From Paenisporosarcina indica (GTDB taxonomy: Bacteria > Bacillota > Bacilli > Bacillales_A > Planococcaceae): a stretch of DNA of 64,000 nt. This document shows positions 24,482-34,060 of the stretch, in pieces; the stretch's first letter is position 1, and the number at the start of each line of letters is the position of its first letter. Both the position numbers and the translations under genes were made by a program. The stretch covers positions 62,001 through 126,000 of the forward strand of contig NZ_MPTA01000005.1 in the NCBI RefSeq assembly GCF_001939075.1, written 5' to 3'. Below the pieces are notes generated by a model, which did no database searches, was not told the origin of the DNA, and was given only the letters and a program-made list of their open reading frames with translations.

Positions 24482-25664
24482 ATTCATTAAGTTGATAATA
24501 TAACGTTTTCCTCTGAACGAAAGCAAATATACCCGCTCCAACTGAAAGAAATGCTGAGACATAAAAAGCCAGATCAATACCGAAAGATTCAGCTAACCAA
24601 CCAAACATGAGCGTTGAGATCCCGAACGCTGCAGTAACTAATACCTCTTGTGCAGAAAATACAGCACCGAGTTGTTCTGACTCCGTTTGTGTTTGCAGAA
24701 TCGTTAAATGTGCAATTCCTTGTAATTGACCAACTACTCCGAGTAAGAATGACAATACCAAGGCCATTACAGCAAAAACTGGATGGATAAACCAAACTGT
24801 TACTATCCCAGTGAGAATACTCCCCCCGATAATCAACTTGATTGCTGGTAATTTTGCAAGCTTATAAAATATAACACCGCCAATTAAACATCCACCTGAG
24901 AAAAAAGCATTAATATACCCCCACCACGCTGCACTCTTGTCTAGCACATCTTCGACATACACATATAAAATTGCCGATATCCAAACCGCACCAGTAAAAG
25001 CCAGGAGCGAATCCAAAATCAAGATATTACGGATTGATGGATGGGAGAAACTATAAGCCCACCCACTGGATAATTGTTCTTTTAGCAATGGAACTTCTTT
25101 TTTGAGCAAAGGAATATGTTTTATGCCGAATGTCAATAACCAGCCAACTAGATAGAGACTAATGGTTATAAGCAATAAGGGTCCTCCACCAACTAGTGCG
25201 ACAAAAAACGCTCCTATCGGCCAACTTGCTAAGTTTACTGTGTTATCGGATGTAGCAACTAAACTGTTTGCTTTCGGCAAAGATTCTTTTCCAGCGAATT
25301 CCGGCAGCATCGCTTGTCGGACTGGCGAAGCCCAACCATCCAAAAAGGCATTCATACTAACTAACAAAAGAATCCACACAATCGCTTCTTCTTTCATAAA
25401 AAAAACCGCACTTAATACAACCACTTTCCCAAACATCGAAGATAGCAAAATTCGACGCAATGGAAAACGATGCAAAAGGAGCGGTGTTAAGAAACTTCCA
25501 ATCAGTCGTGAAAACGTAATCGTAAGTGGAATAAGCGTCAATGTCAGAACAGAGCCACTCGATAAATAGACTAGCTGAATAAGCCCAACAATGTACAGGA
25601 CATCACCTGCATTGGCAATCATTTGGCTCACCCACAAAAAATAAAAAGAACGTCCATCGTTCAT
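24480..25664 (-). CDS. MFS transporter (drug efflux type)
   Basis: 394 residues from ATG 25664 (MNDGRSFYFLWVSQ), preferred because AAGGAG lies 9 bp upstream; ATG 25682 overlaps that RBS. It has about twelve membrane helices in two halves with a central charged loop. The N-terminal motif region (FSRLIGSFLTPLLLHRFPLRR) and WASPVRQAMLPE after helix 4 fit the MFS-3/enterobactin-exporter-like group of multidrug efflux proteins. The substrate is unknown. It is monocistronic, convergent with the quorum-sensing operon. Confidence 0.75.
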   Translation of the reverse strand: MNDGRSFYFLWVSQMIANAGDVLYIVGLIQLVYLSSGSVLTLTLIPLTITFSRLIGSFLTPLLLHRFPLRRILLSSMFGKVVVLSAVFFMKEEAIVWILLLVSMNAFLDGWASPVRQAMLPEFAGKESLPKANSLVATSDNTVNLASWPIGAFFVALVGGGPLLLITISLYLVGWLLTFGIKHIPLLKKEVPLLKEQLSSGWAYSFSHPSIRNILILDSLLAFTGAVWISAILYVYVEDVLDKSAAWWGYINAFFSGGCLIGGVIFYKLAKLPAIKLIIGGSILTGIVTVWFIHPVFAVMALVLSFLLGVVGQLQGIAHLTILQTQTESEQLGAVFSAQEVLVTAAFGISTLMFGWLAESFGIDLAFYVSAFLSVGAGIFAFVQRKTLYYQLNE

Positions 25665-25861
25665 GAGAAACCACTCCTTCATTCTATTCAGTTCATATAG
25701 AAAGAGGTGGTATCACACTCGTATCATCCTTTATTCGTTCATGATTTGTTTGAATTAATTTTAATCTGAATTGTTAGACTTTGCAACAAATGATTCGAAC
25801 GCCGTTTCCAAATCATTTAAAATTGCATTTATTAAGAGATATAGAATGGAGGTGAATTATT

Positions 25862-26254
25862 TTGAATCGTCATATGCATCAACCAAATTGTGGATGTGGC
25901 TGTGGTGGACAAAAACATCATGTTCAACCGATGGCTCAAAGACCGCAATATGCTCAACCAAATGCTCATCTACCGCAATATGCGCAACCAAATGCTCATC
26001 TACCGCAACAGGTGTCGCCGGCTGCTCATCAGCCATTCCGTATGCAACCTATTGTAGCACCACCTTTATGCCGCTATACAGACTCTTTTACTGAACGCGA
26101 AATCCCTGTTATTCAACCTTTGATTAACATTAACAGACAACACATTGTAGACGTGCCTAAAACTTATTATGAACAAATAAATCAAAACGTTGTTGTTTCT
26201 CCGTCTCAAAATCAAAATCCCTACGGTGGTCGTAACAGATACCCTCGCTGTTAA
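25862..26254 (+). CDS. cotD: CotD-family inner spore coat protein
   Basis: 130 residues from TTG 25862, fixed by GGAGGTG at 25848-25854 with 7-bp spacing. The N-terminus is His/Cys/Gly-rich (NRHMHQPNCGCGCGG). A Pro/Gln/His repeat region holds two copies of PQYAQPNAHL encoded by a 30-bp tandem repeat (25943-25972 and 25973-26002), and the C-terminal half (PPLCRYTDSFTEREIPVIQP then NRQHIVDVPKTYYEQ) is the conserved CotD-like part. Expected to be made in the mother cell and assembled into the coat. CATTTATTA at 25826-25834 is a one-mismatch SigK-type -10, which is only suggestive. Confidence 0.75.
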   Translation: MNRHMHQPNCGCGCGGQKHHVQPMAQRPQYAQPNAHLPQYAQPNAHLPQQVSPAAHQPFRMQPIVAPPLCRYTDSFTEREIPVIQPLININRQHIVDVPKTYYEQINQNVVVSPSQNQNPYGGRNRYPRC

Positions 26255-26257
26255 GCG

Positions 26258-26294
26258 AAAAAAACGCGTAGACTTTGAGTCTACGCGTTTTTTA
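26258..26294. terminator. bidirectional terminator
   Basis: A long perfect stem, AAAAACGCGTAGACT pairing with AGTCTACGCGTTTTT around a 3-nt loop (26275-26277). It is shared by cotD (+) and the amino acid transporter operon (-). Confidence 0.9.
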
Positions 26295-27014
26295 ATCTAC
26301 CAGTTGAATGAACTGTTTTGTTCGTTCATGACTAGGGTTTTCAAAGAATGTCACCGGATCCGCTGATTCAATGATCCGCCCTTCATCCAGCATAATGACC
26401 CGATCCGCTACCTCACGTGCGAACTTCATTTCATGTGTCACCACAACCATGGTCATGCCTTCTTGAGCAAGTTGTTGCATAACACCGAGAACTTCTCCAA
26501 CTAGTTCTGGATCAAGTGCAGATGTTGGTTCATCAAACAATAGCACTTTCGGTTCCATTGCAAGAGACCGCGCAATAGCTACACGTTGTTTTTGCCCACC
26601 AGATAATTTGCTCGGATAGACATCGGCTTTGTCAGCCAGCCCTACTTTATCGAGTAAACCCTTTGCTAAAACAATTGCATCCGCTTTTTTCATCTTTTTA
26701 ACAATCATCGGCGCCTCTATCACATTTTCTAATACGGTCATATGAGGGAAAAGATTGAAGTGTTGGAACACCATTCCTACTTCTGCTCGGATGTTCGATA
26801 ATTTATGTTTCTTGGGATCCACTACTTGTCCATCCACTTCAATAGAACCTTCGTTAATACGTTCCAAAAAGTTAAAGCAGCGCAATAATGTACTCTTCCC
26901 CGAACCACTGACACCAACTAGAACAACAACTTCAGAAGGAGCTACTTCTAGATCAATTCCTTTTAACACTTCTAAATCGCCAAACGATTTATGAATATTT
27001 GATCCTTTTAACAT
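26292..27014 (-). CDS. polar amino acid ABC transporter ATPase
   Basis: 240 residues from ATG 27014 ([19 protein letters not shown]), chosen because AGGAGGGGAGGG lies just upstream. Walker A is [13 protein letters not shown], the Q-loop is in [10 protein letters not shown], the signature is [16 protein letters not shown], Walker B is [14 protein letters not shown], and there is a VTHEM H-loop. It matches the GlnQ/ArtM/TcyN group that energises uptake of polar amino acids. It is the last gene of a binding protein-permease-ATPase operon, 16 bp after the permease stop. Confidence 0.85.
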   Translation of the reverse strand: MLKGSNIHKSFGDLEVLKGIDLEVAPSEVVVLVGVSGSGKSTLLRCFNFLERINEGSIEVDGQVVDPKKHKLSNIRAEVGMVFQHFNLFPHMTVLENVIEAPMIVKKMKKADAIVLAKGLLDKVGLADKADVYPSKLSGGQKQRVAIARSLAMEPKVLLFDEPTSALDPELVGEVLGVMQQLAQEGMTMVVVTHEMKFAREVADRVIMLDEGRIIESADPVTFFENPSHERTKQFIQLVD

Positions 27015-27030
27015 GCGAGTCCCTCCCCTC

Positions 27031-27693
27031 CTATTTGTCGACATTCAATTTATTTTCATAAAGTTTTAATAAGTAAGTGAAAATCATGACAAGTACTAAA
27101 TAGTATACCCCAACCACTAAATATGTTTCCAACGATTGGAATGACTGAGCTGCTTCAATATTAGCCATCGAAAACAACTCAGGCACACTAATTATGTATA
27201 CGAGAGATGAATCTTTTAATGTAATGATAAACTGATTGCCTAGTGGAGGGATTGATCTTTTTAATGCTTGCGGAAAAACAATTCTACGCATGCTTTGAGA
27301 ACGTGTCATACCAAGTGAACTACTCGCTTCACGTTGCCCTTTATCAATCCCTTGAATCGCACCACGAAATATTTCTGCAATGTATGCACCATTATGAATT
27401 CCTAGAGCAATTGCACCTGCCCAGAATCCTGATAAGACAATTAAAGAAGTGATCCCAAAATATAAGAACATAATCTGTACGATTAACGGTGTACCCCGAA
27501 TGACTGTAATGTAAAGGTTAGCAATGGTTTGCAATAGTTTTGAGCGAGATATTTTCATCAGTGCAAAGAGCAACCCTAGAATGGTTCCTAACACTAGTGC
27601 CACAGCTGTAATTTTCAAAGTGATAAGTGTTGCTTCTAAAAATCCTGGATACGTTCGTAAAAATACATCCCATACAGTTTCTAATAGTTCCAT
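27031..27693 (-). CDS. polar amino acid ABC transporter permease
   Basis: 220 residues from ATG 27693 ([20 protein letters not shown]), preferred for its RBS GAGGGAGGGG. About five membrane helices follow the HisM/GlnP pattern, with [16 protein letters not shown] and the EAA loop [21 protein letters not shown] that contacts the ATPase. A single permease gene in the operon implies a homodimeric channel. It follows the binding protein gene by 24 bp. Confidence 0.85.
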   Translation of the reverse strand: MELLETVWDVFLRTYPGFLEATLITLKITAVALVLGTILGLLFALMKISRSKLLQTIANLYITVIRGTPLIVQIMFLYFGITSLIVLSGFWAGAIALGIHNGAYIAEIFRGAIQGIDKGQREASSSLGMTRSQSMRRIVFPQALKRSIPPLGNQFIITLKDSSLVYIISVPELFSMANIEAAQSFQSLETYLVVGVYYLVLVMIFTYLLKLYENKLNVDK

Positions 27694-27717
27694 AACGTTC
27701 CCCTCCCTCAAATGAGA

Positions 27718-28542
27718 TTAATTTAGAATTTCAATTCCTTCTAAATCAACTTCGAGAAGATTGCGCTCGAACCATTTGTTTGAAATTTCCTCGTACGTAC
27801 CGTCTTCTACCATTTCTTGAATGGCTTCGTTAATACCTTCAAGTAACTTTTTGTCGTCTTTACGAACAGCTACTGCTGGTTGTTCAATCCATAAAGGCTT
27901 GCCTACTTCTTTTATTTCCAAGCCGGAAGAAATAGCTTCAAATCCAACTACGTCCGCTGTAATAACCGCATCTAAGCGACCTTTAACGGTCAAATCGTTC
28001 AATGCAACAACATCACTATTATAGTATTTAATATCGTCTGTATATTTTTGTGCAGCTGTATCATATGTACTTTGTGCAACGACACCGATTCGTTTGCCTT
28101 CCAAGTCTTCAACAGACGTTATGTCATCATTACCTGCTGGTACGAAAATCATTCCACCCGAGTAATAGTAAGGATCAGAGAAATTCACTCGTTCAGCACG
28201 CTCTGCGGTAATCGCCATTGACCCGATGATGGCATCAAATTTATTCCCAAGGAGAGATTGTGTGATGGTTTCCCATGGCGATGTTACTGGATTTGGCTCT
28301 AGCCCCATGTTTTCTGCAATAGCCGTTCCTATTTCCACATCAAAACCAGTAAGCTTTCCGCCTTCTTGAAAGCTAAATGGTTTGTATAATCCACTTGAAG
28401 CAAAAGTTAACTGACCGTCTTTCAACAAGTTGTAATCGGATCCTGCCCCTGTATTTCTTGCATCTTTTTCTTCACTTCCACAACCCGTGATCAACATAGC
28501 TGTTGCAGCAATTGCTGTAATAAATGCATTTCTCTTTTTCAA
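27718..28542 (-). CDS. amino acid ABC transporter substrate-binding lipoprotein
   Basis: A 274-residue lipoprotein with signal MKKRNAFITAIAATAM and lipobox LITGC (Cys21). A family 3 solute-binding domain follows: GQLTFASSGLYKPFSFQE, KLTGFDVEIGTAIAENMGL, FDAIIGSMAITAERAERVNF, then RIGVVAQSTYDTA. The ligand-pocket residues (Ser/Arg near the AITAERAERV turn) fit an alpha-amino-acid ligand such as arginine, glutamine or cystine; I cannot decide among them. First gene of the operon. Confidence 0.85.
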   Translation of the reverse strand: MKKRNAFITAIAATAMLITGCGSEEKDARNTGAGSDYNLLKDGQLTFASSGLYKPFSFQEGGKLTGFDVEIGTAIAENMGLEPNPVTSPWETITQSLLGNKFDAIIGSMAITAERAERVNFSDPYYYSGGMIFVPAGNDDITSVEDLEGKRIGVVAQSTYDTAAQKYTDDIKYYNSDVVALNDLTVKGRLDAVITADVVGFEAISSGLEIKEVGKPLWIEQPAVAVRKDDKKLLEGINEAIQEMVEDGTYEEISNKWFERNLLEVDLEGIEILN

Positions 28543-28908
28543 AATAAATTTCCCCTTTATACGTTTTAGTCGCCTTGCAGTTCAGGTGTTTCTTCTCTAC
28601 ATACTGTAAATACACTTTATACTCGGATTTACTATCATGTGTCTTTCACATAATTGAAAAAACAGGATTGAGGTAAGTTACACAGAAACAGCGGTGTAGG
28701 AGTTAATGTTCAAATATGTAGAAGTGGTACGTGTAACAGTTCTTTCGCGAAATGTGCAGTCAAATGTAATGAATACAACATTCGTGTTCATATAGCATAT
28801 TGTCGAACTAAGTATTTGGAATCAACAGTTCTTCTTTGTTTAATACCCTATTTTTTCATTTGTTAAACGAGCAAATGTAGTCCAATTAAATATTATAGTT
28901 TTCTTCAT
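28543..28908. other. intergenic region upstream of the amino acid transporter operon
   Basis: No gene seen. It holds a near-palindrome, ATGAATAC (28769-28776) with GTGTTCAT (28784-28791), one mismatch in the arms, loosely like an ArgR-type operator though far from the operon start. No riboswitch or T-box sequence was recognised. Confidence 0.3.
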
Positions 28909-28946
28909 CAAAAAAGCTCACTGGCCACAAATGGCAAGTGAGCTTT
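28909..28946 (-). terminator. terminator of the LysM-3D protein gene
   Basis: AAAGCTCACT (28913-28922) pairs with AGTGAGCTTT (28937-28946), with an inner CCA/TGG pairing. A run of A on the plus strand gives the minus-strand T-tract. Confidence 0.75.
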
Positions 28947-28955
28947 CGGTATATG

Positions 28956-29513
28956 TTAATTTAGTATTTTTATTTTCACTGTTTTACGTCCCCATTTTAA
29001 TGCACTCGAATGGTTAGGCATAAACACGTCGATTTTATTTCCTTTAATGCCACCACCTGTGTCACCTGCTATGGCATATCCGTAACCTTCTACATAAACT
29101 TTCGTGCCCAGTTTAATCACGCGTGGATCAACGGCGATTATTTTTAAGTTCGGGTTCTTTTTCAAGTTAATACCTGTTGTTGTTATTCCAGAACATCCAC
29201 GGCAATTTGCTGTGAAAGCTGAAGCCGACACCATGAATTCTTTTACCACATCATCATTCGAGCGAGAGGTAGTCGTCTTTTTTGCAACGGCTTTAACGCC
29301 CGTTAATTTTAGTTTTTGGTTTGGTTTTATCACATCTGATTTTAATCCATTAAGGGATTTGATTGTTGAAACCGTAATATTGTATTGTCTTGAAATTTTA
29401 TAAAGCGTGTCACCTTTTTTAACTGTGTGTACAGAAGTTGCTGCTTCTGAATCATTGGCAAATGCGACGAGGAACATTAGTACAAAACTTAAAACGAAAC
29501 TGAATTTTTTCAA
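28956..29513 (-). CDS. LysM plus 3D-domain cell wall protein, YocH-like
   Basis: 185 residues: a signal peptide (about 1-24, ending SEAAT), one LysM peptidoglycan-binding domain (about 27-70; VHTVKKGDTLYKISRQYNIT, then IKPNQKLKLTG), and a C-terminal 3D domain (about 92-185; SASAFTANCRGCSGITTTG, VDPRVIKLGTKVYVEGYG, AGDTGGGIKGNKIDVF). The three Asp residues named by the domain are present. Such proteins are wall-binding and probably lytic. Bacillus subtilis YocH has two LysM domains, this one has one. A perfect WalR box lies 50-66 bp upstream, so WalRK control is likely. Confidence 0.85.
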   Translation of the reverse strand: MKKFSFVLSFVLMFLVAFANDSEAATSVHTVKKGDTLYKISRQYNITVSTIKSLNGLKSDVIKPNQKLKLTGVKAVAKKTTTSRSNDDVVKEFMVSASAFTANCRGCSGITTTGINLKKNPNLKIIAVDPRVIKLGTKVYVEGYGYAIAGDTGGGIKGNKIDVFMPNHSSALKWGRKTVKIKILN

Positions 29514-29562
29514 GTTATTTCTCCTTTATTTCTCGTGTCTAGAAATAAAATAACACTTAAAC

Positions 29563-29579
29563 ATTACAGTTTCGTTACA
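29563..29579 (-). promoter_or_regulatory. WalR box
   Basis: On the minus strand TGTAAC-GAAAC-TGTAAT fits the WalR (YycF) direct repeat TGTWAH-N5-TGTWAH exactly. A second TGTAAC-GAAAC half-copy lies 22 bp upstream at 29591-29601. It sits upstream of the YocH-like gene, a classic WalR target type. Confidence 0.75.
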
Positions 29580-29740
29580 AAACATAAGACGTTTCGTTAC
29601 AATTTGAGGGTGATTATATTACTAACATCATCCGACAATTTTTTTATTTGGTGTTTCAAGTGGGTATATACACCTAATTTACCCATTATATTTTCTGTTT
29701 TTATGACTCATTTCAACTTTTGAACAAAACCAAATGACAA

Positions 29741-30646
29741 TTAATTACTTCCCAATATCCCCTCATGCGTGAGTTCTACATTCACTGCCATGGCAGTTTC
29801 AGCACCGCTTCCAGCTGCAATGATTAATTGAGAAGGATAAATGGTTGACGCTTCTCCTGCTACAAATAATCCATGAATTTCTGTTTTGCCCGCATGATCA
29901 CATTGGTGTCCGCCTTGATCGGTTAATTTTACACCAAGTGCCATTCCGAGTTCTGTTGATTGCACTAATTCAGGCGTGACAAAACCACCTGAACGCTCTA
30001 CGATCTGACCATTTTCAAGTTCAATGCTATGTAGCATGCCATCTGAGCCTTTTAGTAGACGAACTGGATTGGTTTCTACTTGTACTTGTAATTTCTTGAA
30101 TTTTTCGGCTTGGATCTTCGAAAGTTCTTCTCCATTTGTAAAAACGACTAAGTCTTGTGACCAATTGCGGAGCACTTCTGTCATATGAAGGGTATAGTCG
30201 ACAATACCAAAAACCGCTAAAGGTTGATCGCGTAGTTCCCACCCATCACAATAAGGGCAGTTAAAAATGCTTTTGCCATAGTAATCACGTAAGTTTGGGA
30301 TATTGGGAAACTCTTCTTTTACACCTGTTGCTAATATGACTTTTCTAGTCAGCCACTCTTGACCCTTTTCCGTCTTGATTGTAAAACTTTCATTCCCTTT
30401 CATTATCTCAACAACTTTATCTTCCATCGACTCAATCGTCTTGTATTTACGAAATTCTTGATGAGCCAACTCTCGTAGTTCGCTTGGTTTCACTCCATCA
30501 CGGGTAATAAATCCATGTGCCTCTTGCGTTACTTTATTTCGTGCTTCATTACTGTCTACTAAAACAACATTTCTCCTCGCTCTTCCTAATACGAGGGTGG
30601 CATTTAATCCCGCTGGTCCTCCTCCAATAACGGTACAATCCTTCAT
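29741..30646 (-). CDS. thioredoxin-reductase-like flavoprotein
   Basis: A 301-residue FAD/NAD(P) oxidoreductase. The FAD loop GGGPAGLNATLVLGRARRN is at the N-terminus, followed by an ILATGVKEEFPNIP strand, the redox pair NCPYCDGWELRD (CxxC), a degenerate NAD(P) loop (AVFGIVDYTLHM), and a C-terminal GLFVAGEAS FAD segment. Compared with TrxB it belongs to the broader family of TrxB-like enzymes (as in gliotoxin-type GliT) whose partner is often not thioredoxin. It has its own RBS and stands alone. Confidence 0.75.
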   Translation of the reverse strand: MKDCTVIGGGPAGLNATLVLGRARRNVVLVDSNEARNKVTQEAHGFITRDGVKPSELRELAHQEFRKYKTIESMEDKVVEIMKGNESFTIKTEKGQEWLTRKVILATGVKEEFPNIPNLRDYYGKSIFNCPYCDGWELRDQPLAVFGIVDYTLHMTEVLRNWSQDLVVFTNGEELSKIQAEKFKKLQVQVETNPVRLLKGSDGMLHSIELENGQIVERSGGFVTPELVQSTELGMALGVKLTDQGGHQCDHAGKTEIHGLFVAGEASTIYPSQLIIAAGSGAETAMAVNVELTHEGILGSN

Positions 30647-30810
30647 GTGCAGACCTCCAAGTCACCTGATTTCGCCAAATCCATTATTCGTTTTTTATAT
30701 AAAGATATTGATACTCTTTCCTTCTTTTGTCGCATTCAAACGAAATGATTACTTTTAGGCTGTACGGGTATTTTAAAATAATAACGAGACCAGAGGGAGG
30801 AAAGAATGTT

Positions 30811-31308
30811 ATGAGTATTGCTTACAAACTATTCAAGTTTGATGACGATGGTATCATTCCAAACAATCCTAAATTACCGATTATACTTTACTATGGTGCT
30901 TTTAAAAATCATCCACAAGAAATTGAGCCGACATTTAATTTGAATAATTGGCAAAATAGTTGGGTGAATGGTGTATACGATTATCATCATTACCATAGCA
31001 ATGCCCATGAGGTTTTAGGGGTCCGTGCTGGTACAGCAAAATTATTAATTGGTGGCATGCTAGGGGCACTCATCGAAGTGAAAACGGGTGATGTACTCAT
31101 TTTACCTGCAGGAACGGGGCATAAAAAAGAAAGTAGTAGTCCAGATTTTGAAATTGTCGGTGCGTACCCTGAAGGAATGGATTATAACGTCAGAACTGGT
31201 GAACCTGGAGAAAGACCTAAAGTATTACAAGAGATTCAAAGCGTTAAAAAACCATCTACAGATCCTGTCTACGGAGATCTAGGACAAGTCCTCCAACAAT
31301 GGGTGTAA
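30811..31308 (+). CDS. cupin-fold protein, YjlB-like
   Basis: 165 residues from ATG 30811; RBS GGGAGG at 30795-30800. Upstream in-frame codons have no RBS, and ATG 30805 opens a two-codon frame only. A single cupin barrel has metal-type residues in YHHYHSNAHEVLGVRAG and GDVLILPAGTGHK, followed by a VVGAYPEG-like strand. The FKFDDDGIIPNNPKLP opening agrees with my memory of Bacillus YjlB, a conserved cupin of unknown activity. Monocistronic, with a terminator at 31328. Confidence 0.75.
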   Translation: MSIAYKLFKFDDDGIIPNNPKLPIILYYGAFKNHPQEIEPTFNLNNWQNSWVNGVYDYHHYHSNAHEVLGVRAGTAKLLIGGMLGALIEVKTGDVLILPAGTGHKKESSSPDFEIVGAYPEGMDYNVRTGEPGERPKVLQEIQSVKKPSTDPVYGDLGQVLQQWV

Positions 31309-31327
31309 CCAGACTCATTGTATAGGA

Positions 31328-31354
31328 AAAAACCAGGCACTAGACCTGGTTTTT
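31328..31354. terminator. bidirectional terminator
   Basis: AAAAACCAGG (31328-31337) pairs with CCTGGTTTTT (31345-31354). It lies between the cupin gene (+) and the CotF-like gene (-). Confidence 0.85.
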
Positions 31355-31368
31355 CTTTAAGCTCTTAT

Positions 31369-31998
31369 TTAGTTTGCCATGCCACCTGGTTGTACTGATG
31401 AAGGGGCGAATGAATTGACGATTGCCATTGTATCTTGCTCTGCAAGCTGTGGTACTTGATAGTAATGATGTTTATTTTGATAAATAGAAACTTCATACGC
31501 CATCTCAATACAGTTCGGTACTGAATCTGCTATGACACGACGTACAACAGGATTTGTCGTTTCGAGTGCAGACATCGCTTTAAGAGATGCACCACCTTTG
31601 TGTACACCAAGCATAAAGCCAGCAATAATTTCATCTGAAATTTCTGATGCCGTATTGATTGGCTTTTTAGGTTGAGATTGTTTTAACCCAAACACAAAAT
31701 CATTGTCTTGTTTCATCATATATTTTTGTGTCGGTTTCATTGGATCTTGACCTGATTTGAAACAATCTAATGTAATGTTGTACTCCTCTTGCATGAAATG
31801 GAATTGGCGGTCCATCATAGTTAATAATTCTTGATCTTGTACATGTGGGCGCAACAAAGTGAATTGATTTAATCCAGCCACTGCACATGATAGCACTTCA
31901 TGAACATCAAATATCTCATGACCCCCGTGGTTCATCTGTGGCGGTACTGGTCCTGTGTGCATATTTTCGTGCATTTGACCTTGTGGGTTTTGAGTCAT
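31369..31998 (-). CDS. CotF-family spore coat protein
   Basis: 209 residues. A His/Met/Pro-rich N-terminus (to about residue 30) is followed by the CotF helical bundle: DVHEVLSCAVAGLNQFTLLR, QELLTMMDRQFHFMQEEYN, then EISDEIIAGFMLGVHKGGAS and RRVIADSVPNCIEMAYEVS. The pattern fits the ferritin-like four-helix fold of CotF domain proteins. RBS AAGGAGG precedes ATG 31998. A SigG-type promoter upstream suggests forespore expression, more like the YhcQ/YraF-type paralogues than mother-cell CotF. Confidence 0.8.
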   Translation of the reverse strand: MTQNPQGQMHENMHTGPVPPQMNHGGHEIFDVHEVLSCAVAGLNQFTLLRPHVQDQELLTMMDRQFHFMQEEYNITLDCFKSGQDPMKPTQKYMMKQDNDFVFGLKQSQPKKPINTASEISDEIIAGFMLGVHKGGASLKAMSALETTNPVVRRVIADSVPNCIEMAYEVSIYQNKHHYYQVPQLAEQDTMAIVNSFAPSSVQPGGMAN

Positions 31999-32034
31999 AT
32001 AAAGTTTCCCTCCTTATAATTTGAACATCTGCAT

Positions 32035-32064
32035 TAGTGTGCATCGAAAAGGAAATGCTATTCA
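32035..32064 (-). promoter_or_regulatory. SigG-type promoter of the CotF-like gene
   Basis: On the minus strand TGAATA (32064-32059), a 17-bp spacer and CACACTA (32041-32035). This matches the SigG pattern TGHATA...CATAHTA with one mismatch. It lies about 37 bp before the start codon. Confidence 0.45.
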
Positions 32065-32557
32065 AAAAAATTTTTTGCATAATTGGCCATTCTTTTTAAA
32101 ATATGATGATTCAAAAATGCAATTTTTTTGCATTCACTGCATGATTTTCAAGAACTATTAAATGGCTGTCATTCTTAATCGTGCCCACCTTCACCCATAA
32201 GCTTTAACGGTAGAAAAAGGAAAGAGAATAGCATCGTTCGTTATTGCGACGATGAAAACAACATACGAAAAGTAACTCGAAATAATCCCTGCCCATCTAA
32301 TCATATTTGGAAAGAAACACTTACCTGCCTCTCAACAAACAAAGGCACAATCATTCAAACCGACAATAACTTGGGTTTTTTTTCAATTTCCCAGGGAATA
32401 ATTTAAAGTTAATTCCTTCATAAAAAAAATTTTGAACAAAAGGTTGTCCCTTTTATGCCTATTGAAAATTGCAAAGAAGAGACTAACCCATAAGTTGGTT
32501 AATCTCTTCTTAAGCGTTTTATTTGTGATTTATTTTTTAATGATTGAATGCCTGGCA
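32065..32557. other. intergenic region between cotF-like and gltD
   Basis: No coding signal was found on either strand. It contains a small AATGCAA/TTGCATT inverted repeat near 32115-32133. A hairpin at 32474-32511 (AAGAAGAGACTAACC with GGTTAATCTCTTCTT, one mismatch) lies 47 bp past the gltD stop and is the likely glutamate synthase terminator, though its T-run is weak. Confidence 0.4.
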
Positions 32558-34045
32558 TTACGGCAGAACTGAAGAGCCTATGAGATAGCGGTCACATTCC
32601 CTAGCTACTTCGCGTCCTTCATTGATCGCCCACACAATCAGGCTTTGTCCTCGACGCATATCTCCCGCTGAAAATACCCCGTCAACATTCGTTTGGTAGT
32701 TTCCGTATGCTGCTTTAACCGTTGAATTCGAATTTGTTTCAACCTCAAGTTGCTGTAGAAGCCCTTGCTCAGGTCCACTGAATCCAATGGCAAGTAAAAC
32801 TAGGTCAGCTGGCCATACTTTTTCGGTATTCGGAATCTCTTTACGTATACGGTTACCATTCTCATCGATGATCACTTTTACTTGAATCGTATGAACTTCC
32901 TTGATATGTCCATTTTTGTCTCCAACGAATTTCTTGGTCATCACGGCATAAGCTCGAGGATCCTTACCAAAAACAGCCGCTGATTCTTTTTGACCATACT
33001 CTGTTCGGTGGATAATTGGGAATTGCGGCCAAGGATTATTTAAAACGTCTCGTTCATCCGCTTTTTTATCGTAAATATCAAACTGCGTCAAGCTCTTACA
33101 ATTATGTCGGAGGGACGTTGCGATACAATCTGTCCCAGTGTCTCCTCCACCAATAACAATCACGTTTTTCCCTTCAGCAGATATGAAGTTTCCATCTTGA
33201 TGATTGGAGTCTAATAAACTTTTCGTGTTTGGATGTAGGAAGTCCATTGCGTAGTGAACACCTTTTAATTCACGACCCGGAATTTCTACTTTACGAGGGA
33301 CAGTTGCCCCTCCACAAAGAATTACGGAATCAAACTCCGATTTTAACGATGCGACTGGATAATCTTTGCCCACTTCGGTATTCGTGATAAACGTGATGCC
33401 TTCTTCTATCAAGAGGTCGACACGTCTTTTCACGACCGAGTAAGGTAGTTTCATCTCGGGAATTCCGTAGGTCAACAACCCACCCACTCGATCGCTCCGT
33501 TCGAATACCGTTACATAATGACCAGCTTTATTCAACTGTGCAGCTGCGGCTAATCCGGCAGGACCTGACCCAATAACAGCCACTTTTTTACCTGTTCTAA
33601 AGAGCGGCGGCTCTGGGATTACCCATCCCTCATCGAAGCCTTTTTCAATTATCGCTCGTTCCACAGTTCTGATCGCAACTGGTGGTTCGTTAATCCCGAG
33701 AACACAAGCCCCCTCACAAGGAGCAGGGCAAGCCATCCCTGTGAATTCAGGAAAGTTATTCATTAAGTGTTCTCTTTTTAATGCTTCCTTCCAATTTCCT
33801 TGGTAGACGAGATCATTCCATTCTGGAATTAAGTGATAAACAGGACATCCTGATGTACTTCCATTGATATCTGTGCCAGTATGACATGTTGGAACGCCAC
33901 AATCCATACATCGTGCACCTTGCTTTTGGACCTCTGCATCCGACATCGGCAGTGTATAATCTGTCCAATCATTTGTGCGTTCTTTTGGATTTCTTTCGGT
34001 TTGCGTTTGTCGACTATATTCCATAAATCCAGTCGGTTTCCCCAT
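32558..34045 (-). CDS. gltD: glutamate synthase, small subunit
   Basis: The 495-residue beta subunit of NADPH glutamate synthase. The N-terminal cysteine-rich part ([39 protein letters not shown]) binds the 4Fe-4S centres. The FAD loop is [20 protein letters not shown] and the NADPH loop is [14 protein letters not shown], with the late [16 protein letters not shown] segment. It passes electrons from NADPH to the large subunit. RBS AAGGAGGG. It follows the large subunit gene by 15 bp. In Bacillus subtilis naming this gene is gltB. Confidence 0.92.
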   Translation of the reverse strand: MGKPTGFMEYSRQTQTERNPKERTNDWTDYTLPMSDAEVQKQGARCMDCGVPTCHTGTDINGSTSGCPVYHLIPEWNDLVYQGNWKEALKREHLMNNFPEFTGMACPAPCEGACVLGINEPPVAIRTVERAIIEKGFDEGWVIPEPPLFRTGKKVAVIGSGPAGLAAAAQLNKAGHYVTVFERSDRVGGLLTYGIPEMKLPYSVVKRRVDLLIEEGITFITNTEVGKDYPVASLKSEFDSVILCGGATVPRKVEIPGRELKGVHYAMDFLHPNTKSLLDSNHQDGNFISAEGKNVIVIGGGDTGTDCIATSLRHNCKSLTQFDIYDKKADERDVLNNPWPQFPIIHRTEYGQKESAAVFGKDPRAYAVMTKKFVGDKNGHIKEVHTIQVKVIIDENGNRIRKEIPNTEKVWPADLVLLAIGFSGPEQGLLQQLEVETNSNSTVKAAYGNYQTNVDGVFSAGDMRRGQSLIVWAINEGREVARECDRYLIGSSVLP

Positions 34046-34060
34046 GATTTCCCTCCTTGT

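Noticed and set aside
29535-29723. 62-aa plus-strand ORF over the WalR box
   Set aside because: AT-rich intergenic DNA with promoter elements for the opposite strand and no RBS.
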